This document shows, in pieces, positions 1 to 11,547 of a DNA stretch of 64,000 nucleotides. The notes under the pieces were generated by a model. The model was given only the letters and a program-made list of their open reading frames with translations, had not been told where the DNA came from and made no database searches. Source of the stretch: Escallonia rubra (lineage: Eukaryota > Streptophyta > Magnoliopsida > Escalloniales > Escalloniaceae); contig JAVXUO010001315.1 in assembly GCA_033065855.1 (NCBI GenBank), positions 124,001-188,000 on the forward strand, written 5' to 3'. The position numbers and the translations under genes are program-made. Position 1 is the stretch's first letter; each line of letters starts with the position of its first letter.

Positions 1-103
1 GAGTTTTACCGACGGAGGTTTCCGTCGGTAAAACTTTTTTTTAGCGACGGAATCTATTCCGTTGATAAAAATCCGTCGCAAAAAAACGTCTTTTCTTGTG
101 GTG
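1..103. mobile_element. Right terminus of a CACTA (En/Spm) element
   Basis: The window opens inside subterminal repeats (ACCGACGG and AGCGACGG with their complements). These end in TTTCTTGTGGTG, the complement of a CACTA-type terminus (CACCACAAGAAA, one base off canonical CACTACAAGAAA). The same subterminal motif borders the complete CACTA element at 57067-63751, so this is a family member whose body lies outside the window. Orientation is unknown. Confidence 0.75.
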
Positions 104-239
104 AAAGCTCTAAAGAGAAGAAGCTTAAAAACTCCAACGAGACCCCTCAAAATAAAGGCCAAGGGGCTTAATAGAGCTCTGGGGCGTCAGAACTGATAAG
201 ATTGGCATAAGCCAATCTATGAGCTGGAGATAAGTCAGA

Positions 240-722
240 ATAATTTATAAGAATCGCAGATTGACAAAAGTTAACTAACCGGCCGATTTGTCAACTAGCG
301 GTTCATCCCATTATTTTAAAATATTTTTATCAAATTTTGAGGGATTATCTGACCCTAATTTCGGTAATATCTCTGATTTTGCAGATGTGATGTACCAGAT
401 TCGGGACTTATCTTCCTCAACCATATAAATCATTAATTTAATTCCTTGCATCAGGGATAATTCACAGAGTAATTCCTTAATTTATCTTAAAGAAACTAAT
501 AAAATAAAATCTAAATACTTGGACTGGACTGACACAATTGGACTGGACTGCACCAAGCCCAATTACCAACTGGATTGCTGGACTGAACTGGACTTGGACT
601 TGACCGGACCAAATTAATTGATAAGGTTATATTACTAGGCCTAGGCTTAATAACAAATTTTAATTAATATAAAGCCCACTATTTATTTAATTAATAATAA
701 CTACAAAAATCGGGTGTCTACA
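240..722 (-). mobile_element. Ogre/Tat-like LTR 5' fragment
   Basis: Read on the minus strand from 722 it begins TGTAGACACCCGATTTTTG, a start typical of Ogre/Tat-type Ty3/gypsy LTRs. It later contains a stretch (GGGATGAACCGC...GGCCGGTTAG) that matches the plus-strand fragment around 3262-3300 (GGGATGAACTCGCC...GGCCGATTAG). It is therefore a truncated, inverted relative of that LTR. No coding remains. Confidence 0.5.
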
Positions 723-851
723 ACTAGTATTCATAAAGATGATAGACCATTCTCTATCATGTGGCATCTTGCATAAAATGGCTCTTCATGTGGTTCTCTC
801 AGAAGTTTGGTTAAAGCTTTCCTACAGAGGAGGACGAGTGGTCGTGAACTC

Positions 852-896
852 TGTGTGTGTGTGTGTGTGTGTGTGGTGGGGGGGGGGGGGGGGGGG
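852..896. repeat. (GT)n followed by poly-G
   Basis: A TG dinucleotide run is followed by about 19 consecutive G. It is a simple microsatellite and a G-quadruplex-prone tract. DNA from 723 to 1728 otherwise shows no recognisable gene or element. Confidence 0.9.
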
Positions 897-1728
897 TGTT
901 TTTTAGAAAATGATGCTAATTAAATTATTCACAACAATAAACTTATATCAATTCGGCCCAATGGTCTACGGCGAGTCTCCTACCATTGCACACAAGGGTG
1001 TTAAGTGCACCTCCAAGAGTTTTATAAGAATACAAAAATTGAATGTTTGTAGGAAGTGATATAAAACTCCTTGATGAGTAGACTTACAAATAGGATTCAA
1101 CCTTTGAGCTTTGTTCACTTAGGTGAGAAAAGATATTGGATGAATATGAAACTAGATCCTTTTAGCTTAAATGAAACTCTTGCAAAAGACTCTCACATGT
1201 TAAACAATAAAGATAAATGGAGCGAGACAAAAATGGTAGCAAAATCTAAATAAGTGAAAGAAAGTAATCGTCTTCACTCTAGAAAGGAAAGGCAACTCAA
1301 ATGGTTAAACAAAGTCAATGGCATATTCGTCGGTCAACCTTTGCTCTTGAATTGAAGTGCAACTTGTTTACACCAAAGCTGAACCACAACCATAGTAGCG
1401 TACACACATCCATGTTATGGTAAATTTTTATTTTTAGCAACAATAACTAATGATTTAGTAAATATTGATGTTAGGTTAATTTTTAGTTGTTTCTTGAATG
1501 CATGAGAGAGGCAACATTGAGACTCATACTTTGAGTATATGCACTACAGATACGAGTCCCAACCAGTTGGGATATTTTCTTGGTATGTGTAATAGAAGAT
1601 TTATAAAAATATTTGATATCTTAAAGTGCTTAGAGGTTCCAGATCTTACTAAGAAAGCCTCGCTATAATGCCCAAAGAGAACTTGATTGAGGTATTAAGA
1701 GTGTGAAATTCTTAATGACCTCTATTTA

Positions 1729-2318
1729 AATGTGTTTGATAACGCTCAACTTTGTACACTTCAAAAACTAGTTCCTGCTCAAAATTCATCAAAATTTAAG
1801 TTAGAGCGACTTACTTGTTACGTAGTTTTTAAGTGAGATTGAGAAACTCTCAAAACGAATGTTATGTAAAAGGAATATTTTATGACCACCGCCACCATTT
1901 TGCTGCCACCGTCATGACCGCCACATTGCCATGACCTCCACCACCACAACACCATCACCACCATCACCAACACGACTACACACCTCCACCACCACTTACA
2001 CCACCTCTATGTTAGCGCCAACACGACCTTATCCTCTAGTGCGCTTGGTGCTACCACAACTATTACTCCACCACATCACCGCCACGATGGCCACCACCAC
2101 CATCAACACAACCACCATGGTTTTGGCAATTACAAAATATGAAGTATAAGCATCATGTACAGTTTTATTGAATGGAAAATGTGCAAAATTGATCAATTTT
2201 TAGGCATCCACTTTTAGTTTACCCAACATATCAAATAATTTTTCAATCCTAGAAAGTCGCTAACATTTTTCAGTCTAACAACTTCAGCCTGTAAATTTTA
2301 AGTTTTAACAAACAGTCT
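1729..2318. mobile_element. MITE with CCA-rich core, copy 1
   Basis: The left end reads TGTGTTTGATAACGC and the right end TTTTAACAAACAGTCTT, forming an imperfect terminal inverted repeat. The core (about 1880-2135) is a degenerate CCA/CAC trinucleotide repeat. The design matches the clearer element at 46919-47744, which has a TTA duplication (PIF/Harbinger type). Here the duplication is not clear. A 72-codon reading frame in the core is a repeat artefact. Confidence 0.5.
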
Positions 2319-2984
2319 TGAGTGTCTTAGATAATGGCTTCTTTAGTTACTAAGGCCTCATTTTTAGTTACTAGTAAAGTTCACGTGCTTTGCACATGAA
2401 ATACTGATACTAGAAAACATGAAATAATGCCACCTTTTTAGCTAATCCTAAACTTATATTTTAATTTTGTTATGCTTGTGTGTGAACCATCTGTCAGTCC
2501 ATTAGCATGACGAGAATTACTTCTTGTCATTCATGGACAACTAAGAACTATGAATATTTGAGTGCTCCACAATGAAAATTCATGTCATGTTCTTGTGCAC
2601 TAATAAGTTCGGTGCTACTCTGGTATACTCTACTTCTAGCATCAACAATCATCATGCACATAATTTTTCAATTCAATCTACTTCCACCTCAAAATATATA
2701 GTCTCTCTATTATTGACAGTATGTGAACTTTATTACGTGATCTCTTGAAATGAGGATAACAACATCCTCCACCCTAAACTTCTTACCATTTACAACCATT
2801 TAGGAGTTGCTTCCCCTCCATCCTAATGTTTTTTTACAACCAACAAATGAATGCAAATTGGAGGCTTTTTTTTAAATTAACAATGGATTAGACACCCTAT
2901 TTATGTAGTCTTTTATTTACTTATTATTACTGAGCTGCTTTTATAGTTAAGGTTTATAAGTTATGAGTGTAGGACCATTAATAA

Positions 2985-3888
2985 ATAATGAGCTAAAGTT
3001 ATTTAATTAAGTCAAGACCAGTTTAGTTAAATACAGTCCAGTTCAGTTTGAATCATGTCTAGTTAGAAGATTGTGACTGATTAGATAATTTAAAATTATC
3101 TTGTGAGAATTATACACGATGCATAAAAATCTTCTTGATTGAGATGAAAGTTGAAGATAATTTTTGAAATTTGGTACATCTCATCTGATTTATTAGAGAT
3201 AGTTATCGAATTAATGACAGATAATATCTTAAAATTCAAGAAAAAGTCTTAAAATATTAAGGGATGAACTCGCCGGTTCTCGACAAACTGGCCGATTAGT
3301 TTGATCTATGATTTTTTAATCAAATATCAAATATTTCAGACTCAAAAAGTTATCCTTATCATTTCCTTCAGTCCCAGACCTCTATAAAAGGAGCCTTTTG
3401 GGCTACTGTTTAGAAGAGGCAATTTTCTGTAGAAGTTTTGGACCATTTCTCTTTAGAAGTGGCGCATAATTTTTAAGGAGAAATTCAGCATTTCATATAA
3501 AACTCTCCATATTTGTGATATATTTGCATCATGAATTCATCGCGAGGTCGTCATAAGTCTTATAAGCCAGCATCGTTTAGAGATAATCTTATAGTGCTTT
3601 CTAGTTTAGACTAGATTAGAAAAGACTAGAATATTTCTTAGCCTCGTGAACAAATTTTGATCAATAAGACAAAACTTACAAAAAGAATCTTTTTAAGTTC
3701 ATTTTTTTTATTTGCATCAAAGACCGAATTTTAGGTCGCCTCCCGTAAGGTCTAGTCGAACTAAAATTCGTTTGTCCAGCCGGATATGAAGACTATTTGA
3801 CCTCGGTTGTCGTATTTAAACCCAAACTATGTGTTAATTTAGGGACTGTAATATGCATATTTCTATGTTTTGTTTTAAAGGCCAAAAA
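2985..3888 (+). mobile_element. Ogre/Tat-like LTR, U3-R part
   Basis: This segment resembles, in the opposite orientation, the LTR fragment at 240-722. It contains a TATA box (TATAAAAG at 3383-3390) in a promoter-like setting. It appears interrupted at 3889 by another LTR that starts TGTAACGCCCC. The likely continuation (U5 and primer site) is at 7430-7612. No internal coding region is seen. Confidence 0.45.
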
Positions 3889-5090
3889 TGTAACGCCCCA
3901 AATTTTTCAGAGCATTAATATCAAATAAACAGAGTCAGAAAACATCAAAATATCCAAAGTTTACTAATTGGGTATTCAGAGCATTTACTAACCAATCCCA
4001 AAGATACATCAATAAATGCCATAGCGGCTTAAAGCATTTCTATAATCCAAATTACTCAAACACAGAGTTCCATAATAAAATCTAAACAAATTCAATTTGT
4101 CTTAATTATTTCATCTAAAAATGCTAATACTGACTCCGAGATAAATACCACTAGCTCTTAGTCACACAGCTAACCATGTAATCCAATCCTACCTACTGAT
4201 CACCTGAAAGGAAAATAATAAGGGAGTGAGCCAAATGCCCAGTAAGGTCGCTCAACGGACCAACTAAAAGGATACAAAAATGTCTGAGGAAACAAAATTA
4301 TGGACATACGGAATTTTAACAGAACAGATACACAAAATAATTTTGAAATGCCAAATTATATATATATATATTGGTACAGAGACAGACACTAGAGAGTCAT
4401 TCAAAATAAGATCACACATGCCATCACTGACATGTGAAACCAAATTCATAAAATAAGATCGCGATCTCTAGCTCATCCCACTGAGCTAGCCCACGTTCCA
4501 ATCTACGTAGGTAAGTCGGAAACAGAAACGTCACATACACTGTGACATGGCTCACATAATTTTTCTACACTTTGTTCAATAAATTAGGCGAGACACCAAC
4601 AAGCTGCCTAGATCATGTAAACTAGTGGATCAACTACACCTTGCGGCCCACGGCTCACAAAAGTGTCACTTATAAGTCACGCAACCTGAAAGTCATGTGA
4701 CAGAACTTTACGAAAATTTGCGAAGCGATTCAAGTGGAGTATTTCAATAATTTTATAAACTAGTCAGAAGTACACTTGTACTGAAAAGAATAATAAAAAA
4801 TGTATTTAATAAAAGTGGTGGCAACCAAATCAAAGTTTGTGATAGCAAATTGTAACTAAACAAATAAACAATACTGCTTGGGCACATAAATGAGATAACA
4901 AACTAAGTACCCAAGTTTATAGCTTTATCAACAGAAGAATGAAATAGTTTGTTGCATTGGATGGGAGCCAACACGTGTGGCAGTAGAAGAAAACAAGTAG
5001 AGATGATAAAACATGCATGATACACAAAAAGTCATGCATGTCCATTACATACAAGAAGCCAAGTGTGAGTGGAGAAATCATGATGCTAAG
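3889..5090 (+). mobile_element. Tekay/Del-like LTR fragment
   Basis: It begins TGTAACGCCCCAAATTT, the usual start of Tekay/Del chromovirus LTRs. It contains a segment reading GGGAGTGAGCCAAATGCCC then AGTAAGG, also characteristic of them. A CCA-core MITE interrupts it at about 5091-6477, and similar AT-rich LTR-like DNA resumes afterwards to about 7370. No gag or pol is present, so it may be a solo LTR. The 3' boundary was not resolved. Confidence 0.4.
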
Positions 5091-6477
5091 AGTGTGTTTG
5101 AAACCATGGAATTGATGGAATTTCATTTCAAATCCTCAAAGTTTGTTATTTGGAATATTAAAAAAAGGAATTGGATTTCAATGGATTTGACTGGATTTGT
5201 TTCTTTAGTGCGAAATCCGATGAAAAATGGTCGGATTTCATGGAATTCCGATTTACTTGAATTAAAAGTAATTATTTACCTATCTTATCCTTTTTCTGGA
5301 TCTCTCCAACAATGAACCCATCACCATTGTCTTCATTACAGCTACCACCACATCACTTTTACTACCACCGCCGCCACCACTACTGCCATCATCACCACCG
5401 CCTCCATCACTATTGCCACCACCACCGTCGCCACCACCACTGCCACCATTATCGCCGCCGTCATTACTACTACCATCAGCAGCGCCACTGCCACTGCCAC
5501 CATCATCACTATTGCCATCACTACCACCGCCGCCACCACCACCACCACAACCACTGTCATCGCTGCCACCACCGCTGCCACCACCGCTGCCACCACTGTC
5601 GCCACCATTGCTATCATCACCCACGCCACCACTACTGCCACAACCACCACCACCACTGGCGCCACCCCTACCACTACTGCCACCACTACCACCGTCGCCA
5701 CCACCACTACTGCCATTAGCACTGCCACCACCACCGCCACTTCCACTACCATCACCTTTGTTGCCGCTACCACCACCACTACCATGGGCGCCGCTACTAT
5801 TTCCACCACTACCACGGGCGCTGCCACTATTTCCACCACCGCCACCACCACCATTATTGTCACCACCACTACCACCGTCGCCACCATTACTGCCGCCACA
5901 ACTATTGCCACCACCACCGCAACCGCCACCACTACTGCCACCACCACCACACCACCATTGTCACCACTACCACCACCATCGCCACCACTACTACCACCGT
6001 CGTCGCTACCATTACCATCACTTGACCACCCCACCATTACTGCCACTGCCACCACTACTACTTCCGTCACCGCCACTATCGCAACAGCCGCCAACACTAT
6101 TGCCACTGGCGTCACTATCGGTCTCACTTCTCTACCGCTAGTTACACCTCAATACCACCACCATTACCATCACTTGACCACTCCCACCACTTCCACCATC
6201 GATTCTGCTATCCCGTGTGGTGCCGCCGCCACCACCACCACCACGTGGTGACACTAACACACTTAAAATCACTAGGTGTAGTTCGTTTTTCATCGTAAGT
6301 CAATGATATAATTGTCCAAAAATTTGTTACCTTTCGATTTCCTTTGTTCACCAAACACAAAATAGAAATTCTGTGATTTGAATTCCCTTCTGTTCCAAAC
6401 AAAAAAAGTGAATTGAATTCCAAATCCAATTCCGAATTTGAAATCAAAATCCTAAAAGAATTAGTTCCAAACAGATT
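5091..6477. mobile_element. MITE with ~0.9-kb CCA/CCG core, copy 2
   Basis: The ends read AGTGTGTTTGAAACCATGG and, on the opposite strand, AATCTGTTTGGAACTAATTC, an imperfect terminal inverted repeat rich in GGAATT motifs. Between them (about 5335-6245) lies roughly 0.9 kb of degenerate CCA/CCG trinucleotide repeat. The long reading frames here, encoding His/Pro/Thr- or Val/Ala/Gly-only peptides on both strands, are artefacts of the repeat. The family link to copies 1 and 3 rests on the shared layout and the TGTTTG terminus. Confidence 0.5.
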
Positions 6478-7429
6478 GTAAATGAATTTGGAACAATAGA
6501 ACCTCACACCCACAAAAACTGTGATGATGCAACAGACGCCACTCAATGGGCACACACGATGAGGTCAATACACAGTTCAAACTCAAACTCAAACAGGAAG
6601 GAAAACAAAGAGAGAACGACCATGGTGACGGCTGAACTGTTTCACGGCACGAAAAACGAGATAACCCAAATGATCAGAATTTTAGTAAACTAGATAGTGC
6701 TTAGTAACAAAAATTGAGGCAACAGAACAATAACTTTTAAGCACAACTGCATACAAACAGTAGTTCCAAAAATTGAATTGATCGAACAACAAATTTAATC
6801 TTTCTCGAATCCAAAGACAATTAGATTGAATAATTAAAACTTTAAACAGATTATCGGCCCAACGCTAATTCAGATTTCAAAAAGTAAATCCTTACCTTCA
6901 ATTGCACAAATTGACTCCAAGCTTTGATCTTCTCAAACAAATTGTATCAAATACCCTAATATAAAAATACTCAAATTTCAATTGGACGTGTTTCTTATCG
7001 TGAATTTCAATCCCAAAATTAAAAATATATTCTTACCTCAAAGTGACGATTACAATCTCAAAATGTCTCTTTCGAGAGATGCTTTGGAGGTTATGAAGTT
7101 TCTCCTACTCCTAGCAATGTACGTAAGTCATTATATACCTAAAAGGGATATTCTTATATTCCTTAAACAATTAGAATTTCAAAAATACCCATTAAGTCCC
7201 CAAAGCTCTCGAACTTTATAAATGGGTCACATTAAAGCCTAAATTTAAATTGCGTCACCTAATCCAAAAAGTATAACCCACTTTTTGAAAACAAAAATCT
7301 GATTGTTTCTTAGACCCAAGCACTAAGAGAATTATTTTTTTCTTTTCAGAAACGCCCTTAAAGACATAAGTTAAATTTAGTTTTATTTATTTATTTATTT
7401 TTAACAGATTTTTATATTCGGGATTTAAC

Positions 7430-7612
7430 AAAAAATCGTAAAAACAAAGTAGAAATCGTTAGGTATAACGGGTGCCTGACACCTTCCCATTGTACAAGTT
7501 AGTCTGTAATCTCATCATCTTTCTTTTCAATAGATTAGAAGCCTAGAGTCATATAAGAGCTTTCTTATTTTTTCTTTGTTTCTTCTTAACAATAATATAA
7601 GATGGCGACTCC
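7430..7612 (+). mobile_element. Ogre/Tat-like LTR end with primer-binding site
   Basis: A phrase reading TATAACGGGTGCCTGACACC is followed by a T-rich stretch and then ATGGCGACTCC (TGGCGACTCC at 7603-7612). This order is the usual R-U5 end and tRNA primer site of Ogre/Tat-like Ty3/gypsy elements. Downstream DNA (7613-8010) holds no recognisable gag. Confidence 0.5.
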
Positions 7613-8011
7613 AAGTTAGACCTACACGAGTCCAGAATTTTCGAGGCGGTTCGCTACACACAGTGTTTCACCATTATACTTATTCTTATATTATTTAGTG
7701 TTTAAGTTTGTTAATCTAGTTATTAACTAATGTACAAGAAAAGGGTTTAGTTTGAATAGCTAATTAGTTGTTATTCAATATACCAAATAACATACCATGA
7801 AGCAAACAATACAGATATATACATAAGAGATGCTTGGCTTGGAACCCCTTGACCGCAGCAAGGAATATAGGTTTATTGCTATTACTATTAATGTATAATA
7901 ATAACTTATCGAACTTGCTGATAGGTTTTGAATAAGTAAACAAATATTTTATATTGTGAACTAATTCTAGCTATTGCTATAACTGTATAGATAAATTTAG
8001 AATAAACTTTG

Positions 8012-8226
8012 ACTCCTACCCGGGTTGTAGGAATCTTCCTCCAACCCCGTATATAGTGACAATTAATAGTCACTAAATATTTCTAGTGACTTTTCTTCTA
8101 ACACTTTCAGTGATAATTATTAACACTTTTTTAGTGTCACTAAATAAATGTCACTAGAGACATTTAGAGACAATTGATTGTCACTATATAGAGGGTAGGA
8201 GGAAGATTCCTCCAACCGGAGTAGCA
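8012..8226. mobile_element. Inverted-repeat MITE
   Basis: A roughly 215-bp foldback. The left arm (GGGTTGTAGGAATCTTCCTC...TATATAGTGACAATTAATAG) is complementary over about 60 bp to the right arm (CTATATAGAGG...GGAAGATTCCTCC). The short middle holds several AGTGAC/GTCACT repeats. There is no coding and no clear target duplication, so the superfamily is unassigned. Confidence 0.7.
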
Positions 8227-8891
8227 TCCAAATTTTTTCCATAAATTTATAGGTATTGTTATTACCACGTTAGTTGGACTTGCTAATAGATTTTGAAAAG
8301 ATAAATAGCAGAGAAAAAGAATCTTATAAACTTGGTCAACGGTTATTATTTAATCTTGTGAGTGACATGTTTATGGTGTTTGCTTTTAAGAAGGCTAGTG
8401 TTTCCTTGAGTTTTTGTAGTTGATCAAGTTATTAGACTTGCAAATTTCATATTATTTTGTCAAGTCGAGCTAAGCAGATATTGCGCCGAAAAAATATGTT
8501 GAATAAGGCGCAATGAGAACTCATGTACCTTGATTTTATACAAGTTGTTCATGTGTAAAAATTTGATAACTCGGTTATCGGCAAGTCAATTATTTGTAGA
8601 ATCTCTAAACAGAAAAAGAAAAATGAAAAATAGAAACTTGCGACTAAATTATTTAAGTTTGATAGGGGTTAAAGAATATTATAAGCACGCACCTTAAAAA
8701 ATGAGTTTATATGGATAGTTATTTTTTTGTCAACTTCAACGGAGAAGATGAAGTATCTGACATTAGCACATTTTAGTGTTCGTTTGGCTCCCTTTTTGCC
8801 AAGACAAAACACGATTTAACACAAGGAAACTTGCCTTCTTGTATAAATTCTTTAAAAAGGTTAAGAAAATTTTATTTTTCACCGTTTATTA

Positions 8892-9197
8892 CTCCCTCCG
8901 TCTCATATAATTTGATTAAAATTTCTTTTTTGGACCATCTCAAAAAAATTGTTCATTTTCAAATTAAGAAAGAATCTGTAGGTATTTTTACATATTTACC
9001 TTTTTATGCTTTTTTTATTCTAATTCTCTCTCCGTATTTAAATCTCTATCAACTCATTTATCTCTCCTGACCCATTTTCTTACACTTTTTTATTCATTTC
9101 TCTCTCCATATTTAACACTCTACTAACCAATTTTCTCTTTTCTGGCCACTTTCTTCTCCACTCTCTTTTCTGATCAAATTATGTGAGACGGAGGAAA
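8892..9197. mobile_element. Stowaway (Tc1/mariner) MITE
   Basis: The terminal inverted repeat is CTCCCTCCGTCTCATATAAT on the left and the complement of ATTATGTGAGACGGAGG on the right. TA dinucleotides at 8890-8891 and 9198-9199 form the target duplication. CTCCCTCCGT is the Stowaway signature. The length of about 306 bp is normal and no protein is encoded. Confidence 0.88.
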
Positions 9198-9233
9198 TAT
9201 GTTTTTAGTATTTTTACTTCTCAATAATAACTA

Positions 9234-9428
9234 CTCTCTCCTTAATTTTTATTAGACGTCATTTAACTATTGACAAAGTTCTAAGATAAATTTAATACAT
9301 GGCTTCACTCCTTATTTTTATCCTCCCTTAACTCCTCAAAGTAAATATTTAATTCATAATTACTGTGTGAATTTAAACTAATATCTTCGTCGTATATTAA
9401 TTTTAAAAATTCGCCAAAAAAGGGAGAG
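9234..9428. mobile_element. Second Stowaway-like MITE
   Basis: It begins CTCTCTCCTTAATTTTTATT and ends AAAAAAGGGAGAG, flanked by TA on both sides (9232-9233 and 9429-9430). It lies 35 bp after the first Stowaway element and is about 195 bp long and AT-rich. Confidence 0.6.
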
Positions 9429-10182
9429 TAACTTTTTTTGCATAGTTAAACGTACTACTATTATTTTAGGACAAAAGGATGCTCTTCTGCAAAGTCCAGC
9501 AACTTTGTCACTGCCTTTATCCACCCGGGACTAATTGCTTCTGCTCTGCGGCACTCTTTTCCTTGCATATCCACTTTGAGCACGGGACTCATCTGCCAGC
9601 TACCATCCCACTTGACCGCCGGATGCTGCTTACAGATTCCGACTATCCAACCAAGGTTCGTTTTCCTTTACTCCCCAGCGTTGGAATCTGTTTAACTAAT
9701 AAGTTTCCCACCGCCCATGTTGGATTTTGGGTTTTTTCGTTGTGTGTATTTGGGTGGTGTTCTACTCTTTTTGTTGAAGTATTTGGATCAGAAACAATCG
9801 TTCTAAGCTTGTAAATGTAGGAACTGCTGATTGCAACCAGAGCACCAAGTTCCTTAACTAGGTACGGTATTTGAAATTTGTAGTGCAAATTAATTTACAG
9901 TTGTTTGGCTTGTCAAACAACATTTTTTTTTTAAATTCTAAAGTAGTAGTTGAGGAAATTCATATTTAATTCTCTCAGGAAGAAACTAAAGAGTCGGCTC
10001 AAATTTCAAATGGTTGGGAAAATTCTTATGTCGGGTTGAAGGGTCCTCTCTAGAAAGTATTTTCAAGAGCAACCAACTTGTTGTTAGTTATTCATATAAA
10101 AGTTTGATCGCTATAACACTACTTGTATACTTTACCTGGTATGTGGACTAGAGTGTAGACGCGAATCTATTTGTTTCACTTT

Positions 10183-10530
10183 GTAGGCTTTCATCACTGT
10201 CAATGACTTTGATACATACGGTGACCAGCCCTGTTTTAAAGTTAGTTTTGACGACGATCTTCTTCGTGTCAATCAAGTCAATGATAGATCCCACTGGCAA
10301 AAATTGAACTACTAGCCATATGTACTTTTCCTTCATAATAATTTCGGTTCTGTAGTAAAAGTACAATAGGTTTTTACAAAAAAAAAGGGTTGTAGTTAAT
10401 GCTCAATATCGGCGTCACAAAGTCTGGAAATACATGGGAAAGGTTGCTGAGGCTCATAGTCGTCAGAAGTACATTGTTGATGCAATTATGGATGCAAAGA
10501 TATGCGCATACTTAGATTACATAGGCTGAG
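10183..10530 (+). pseudogene. Possible exon relics of an unknown gene
   Basis: Two stretches translate into protein-like sequence although neither starts with a clear initiation codon. About 10183-10308 gives AFITVNDFDTYGDQPCFK and onward to a stop. About 10391-10530 gives VVVNAQYRRHKVWKYMGKVA and onward to a stop. The balanced composition, with charged, aromatic and acidic residues, contrasts with surrounding AT-rich noise. No family was recognised. They could be remains of a decayed gene, captured exons, or chance. Confidence 0.25.
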
Positions 10531-11452
10531 TTCTTAGGAAATTGAAACGAGTACTTTACTTTACAGTCTAGCATCAAGAAACTCGTAACTTCTTACAAAC
10601 TTTGAGAAAGTACCTTCAAACAATGCCTTTTAGATCTGCGCAGCAGAGAATAGCACAAGAAACAGTGGCTTTGTGCTGGCGTTTCGCGCATATAGCAGCG
10701 GCAGAGGGATCAGAAGGCGCCACGGGGTTAAATCCTCAAAATCCAAGCCTCCAATGGTTGAGAACCCTAGCTGGGATGGAGCTGAAGCTCAATCTTAATA
10801 GTCTTCTTTTTTGTTTCTTCAAAAGTCCCCTAGAGAAGGCAGACTTGCCTTCTTTTACACCAACCCCAAACCTTCCCTGAGAAGCCAGCTCTAATCTTCC
10901 AAGAGAAGCTAGAACTTTTCACACAAACCCCTCCCACTAATTTCAGACCTATCTAGCTCCCCAAGCATACAAGTACTTTTACAAAAGACCCCAAAAGTTC
11001 AGAGTTGACTCAGATTAGAGACCAAACTGAAAAGACAATACTACCCCTGACAAAAAGTACTATTGAAAATACTTGAAATAAAAACTCCTTAGAAGCTGTA
11101 CATATTTACATGACTTTGCATCAATTGTGGAGTTTACCTACTAATCATTCCATGATTTCTGATGGAAGACTAGCTTTGAGAGAGTTTAAAATGTTCAATG
11201 AGGATTTCTTTGGAAGTGCTTATGTAGACACTCAAGGGAGGAGAATCCACTGTGAAGGGTGGTGGTGGATAATTCAGGGGCGGAGGAGAACCATAGAGCC
11301 GGATACTTGAGCGACGAGGTTACTTGTGTTTATGGGGCCTAGTGTGGCAAAAACTATGCTACCACCATCGGCAGTGGGCTGACATGGAAATCTAAGTTCA
11401 AAAGGAATTCCAAGGTTGGGAGATGGAATACTTGCAGTTATCGACTGCTTTT

Positions 11453-11547
11453 GCACAAGGAGGTAGATGGTGTAGTCCAGAAAGTTAATGGGTTCTCTAA
11501 AGCACAAGGAGGTAGATGGTGTAGTCCGGAAAGTTAATGGGTTCTCT
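11453..11547. repeat. 49-bp tandem duplication
   Basis: Two nearly identical adjacent copies begin GCACAAGGAGGTAGATGG at 11453 and 11502 and run through GTTAATGGGTTCTCT. They differ at one or two bases, which implies a recent duplication. Function unknown. Confidence 0.9.

Noticed and set aside
5280-6251. Long reading frames of 114-261 codons on both strands
   Set aside because: All are produced by a degenerate CCA/CCG trinucleotide repeat; peptides consist of two to four residue types and overlap on both strands.
9479-9814. 111-codon frame on plus
   Set aside because: Cys/Phe-rich peptide without a domain; may overlap an untranslated exon but coding is not supported.
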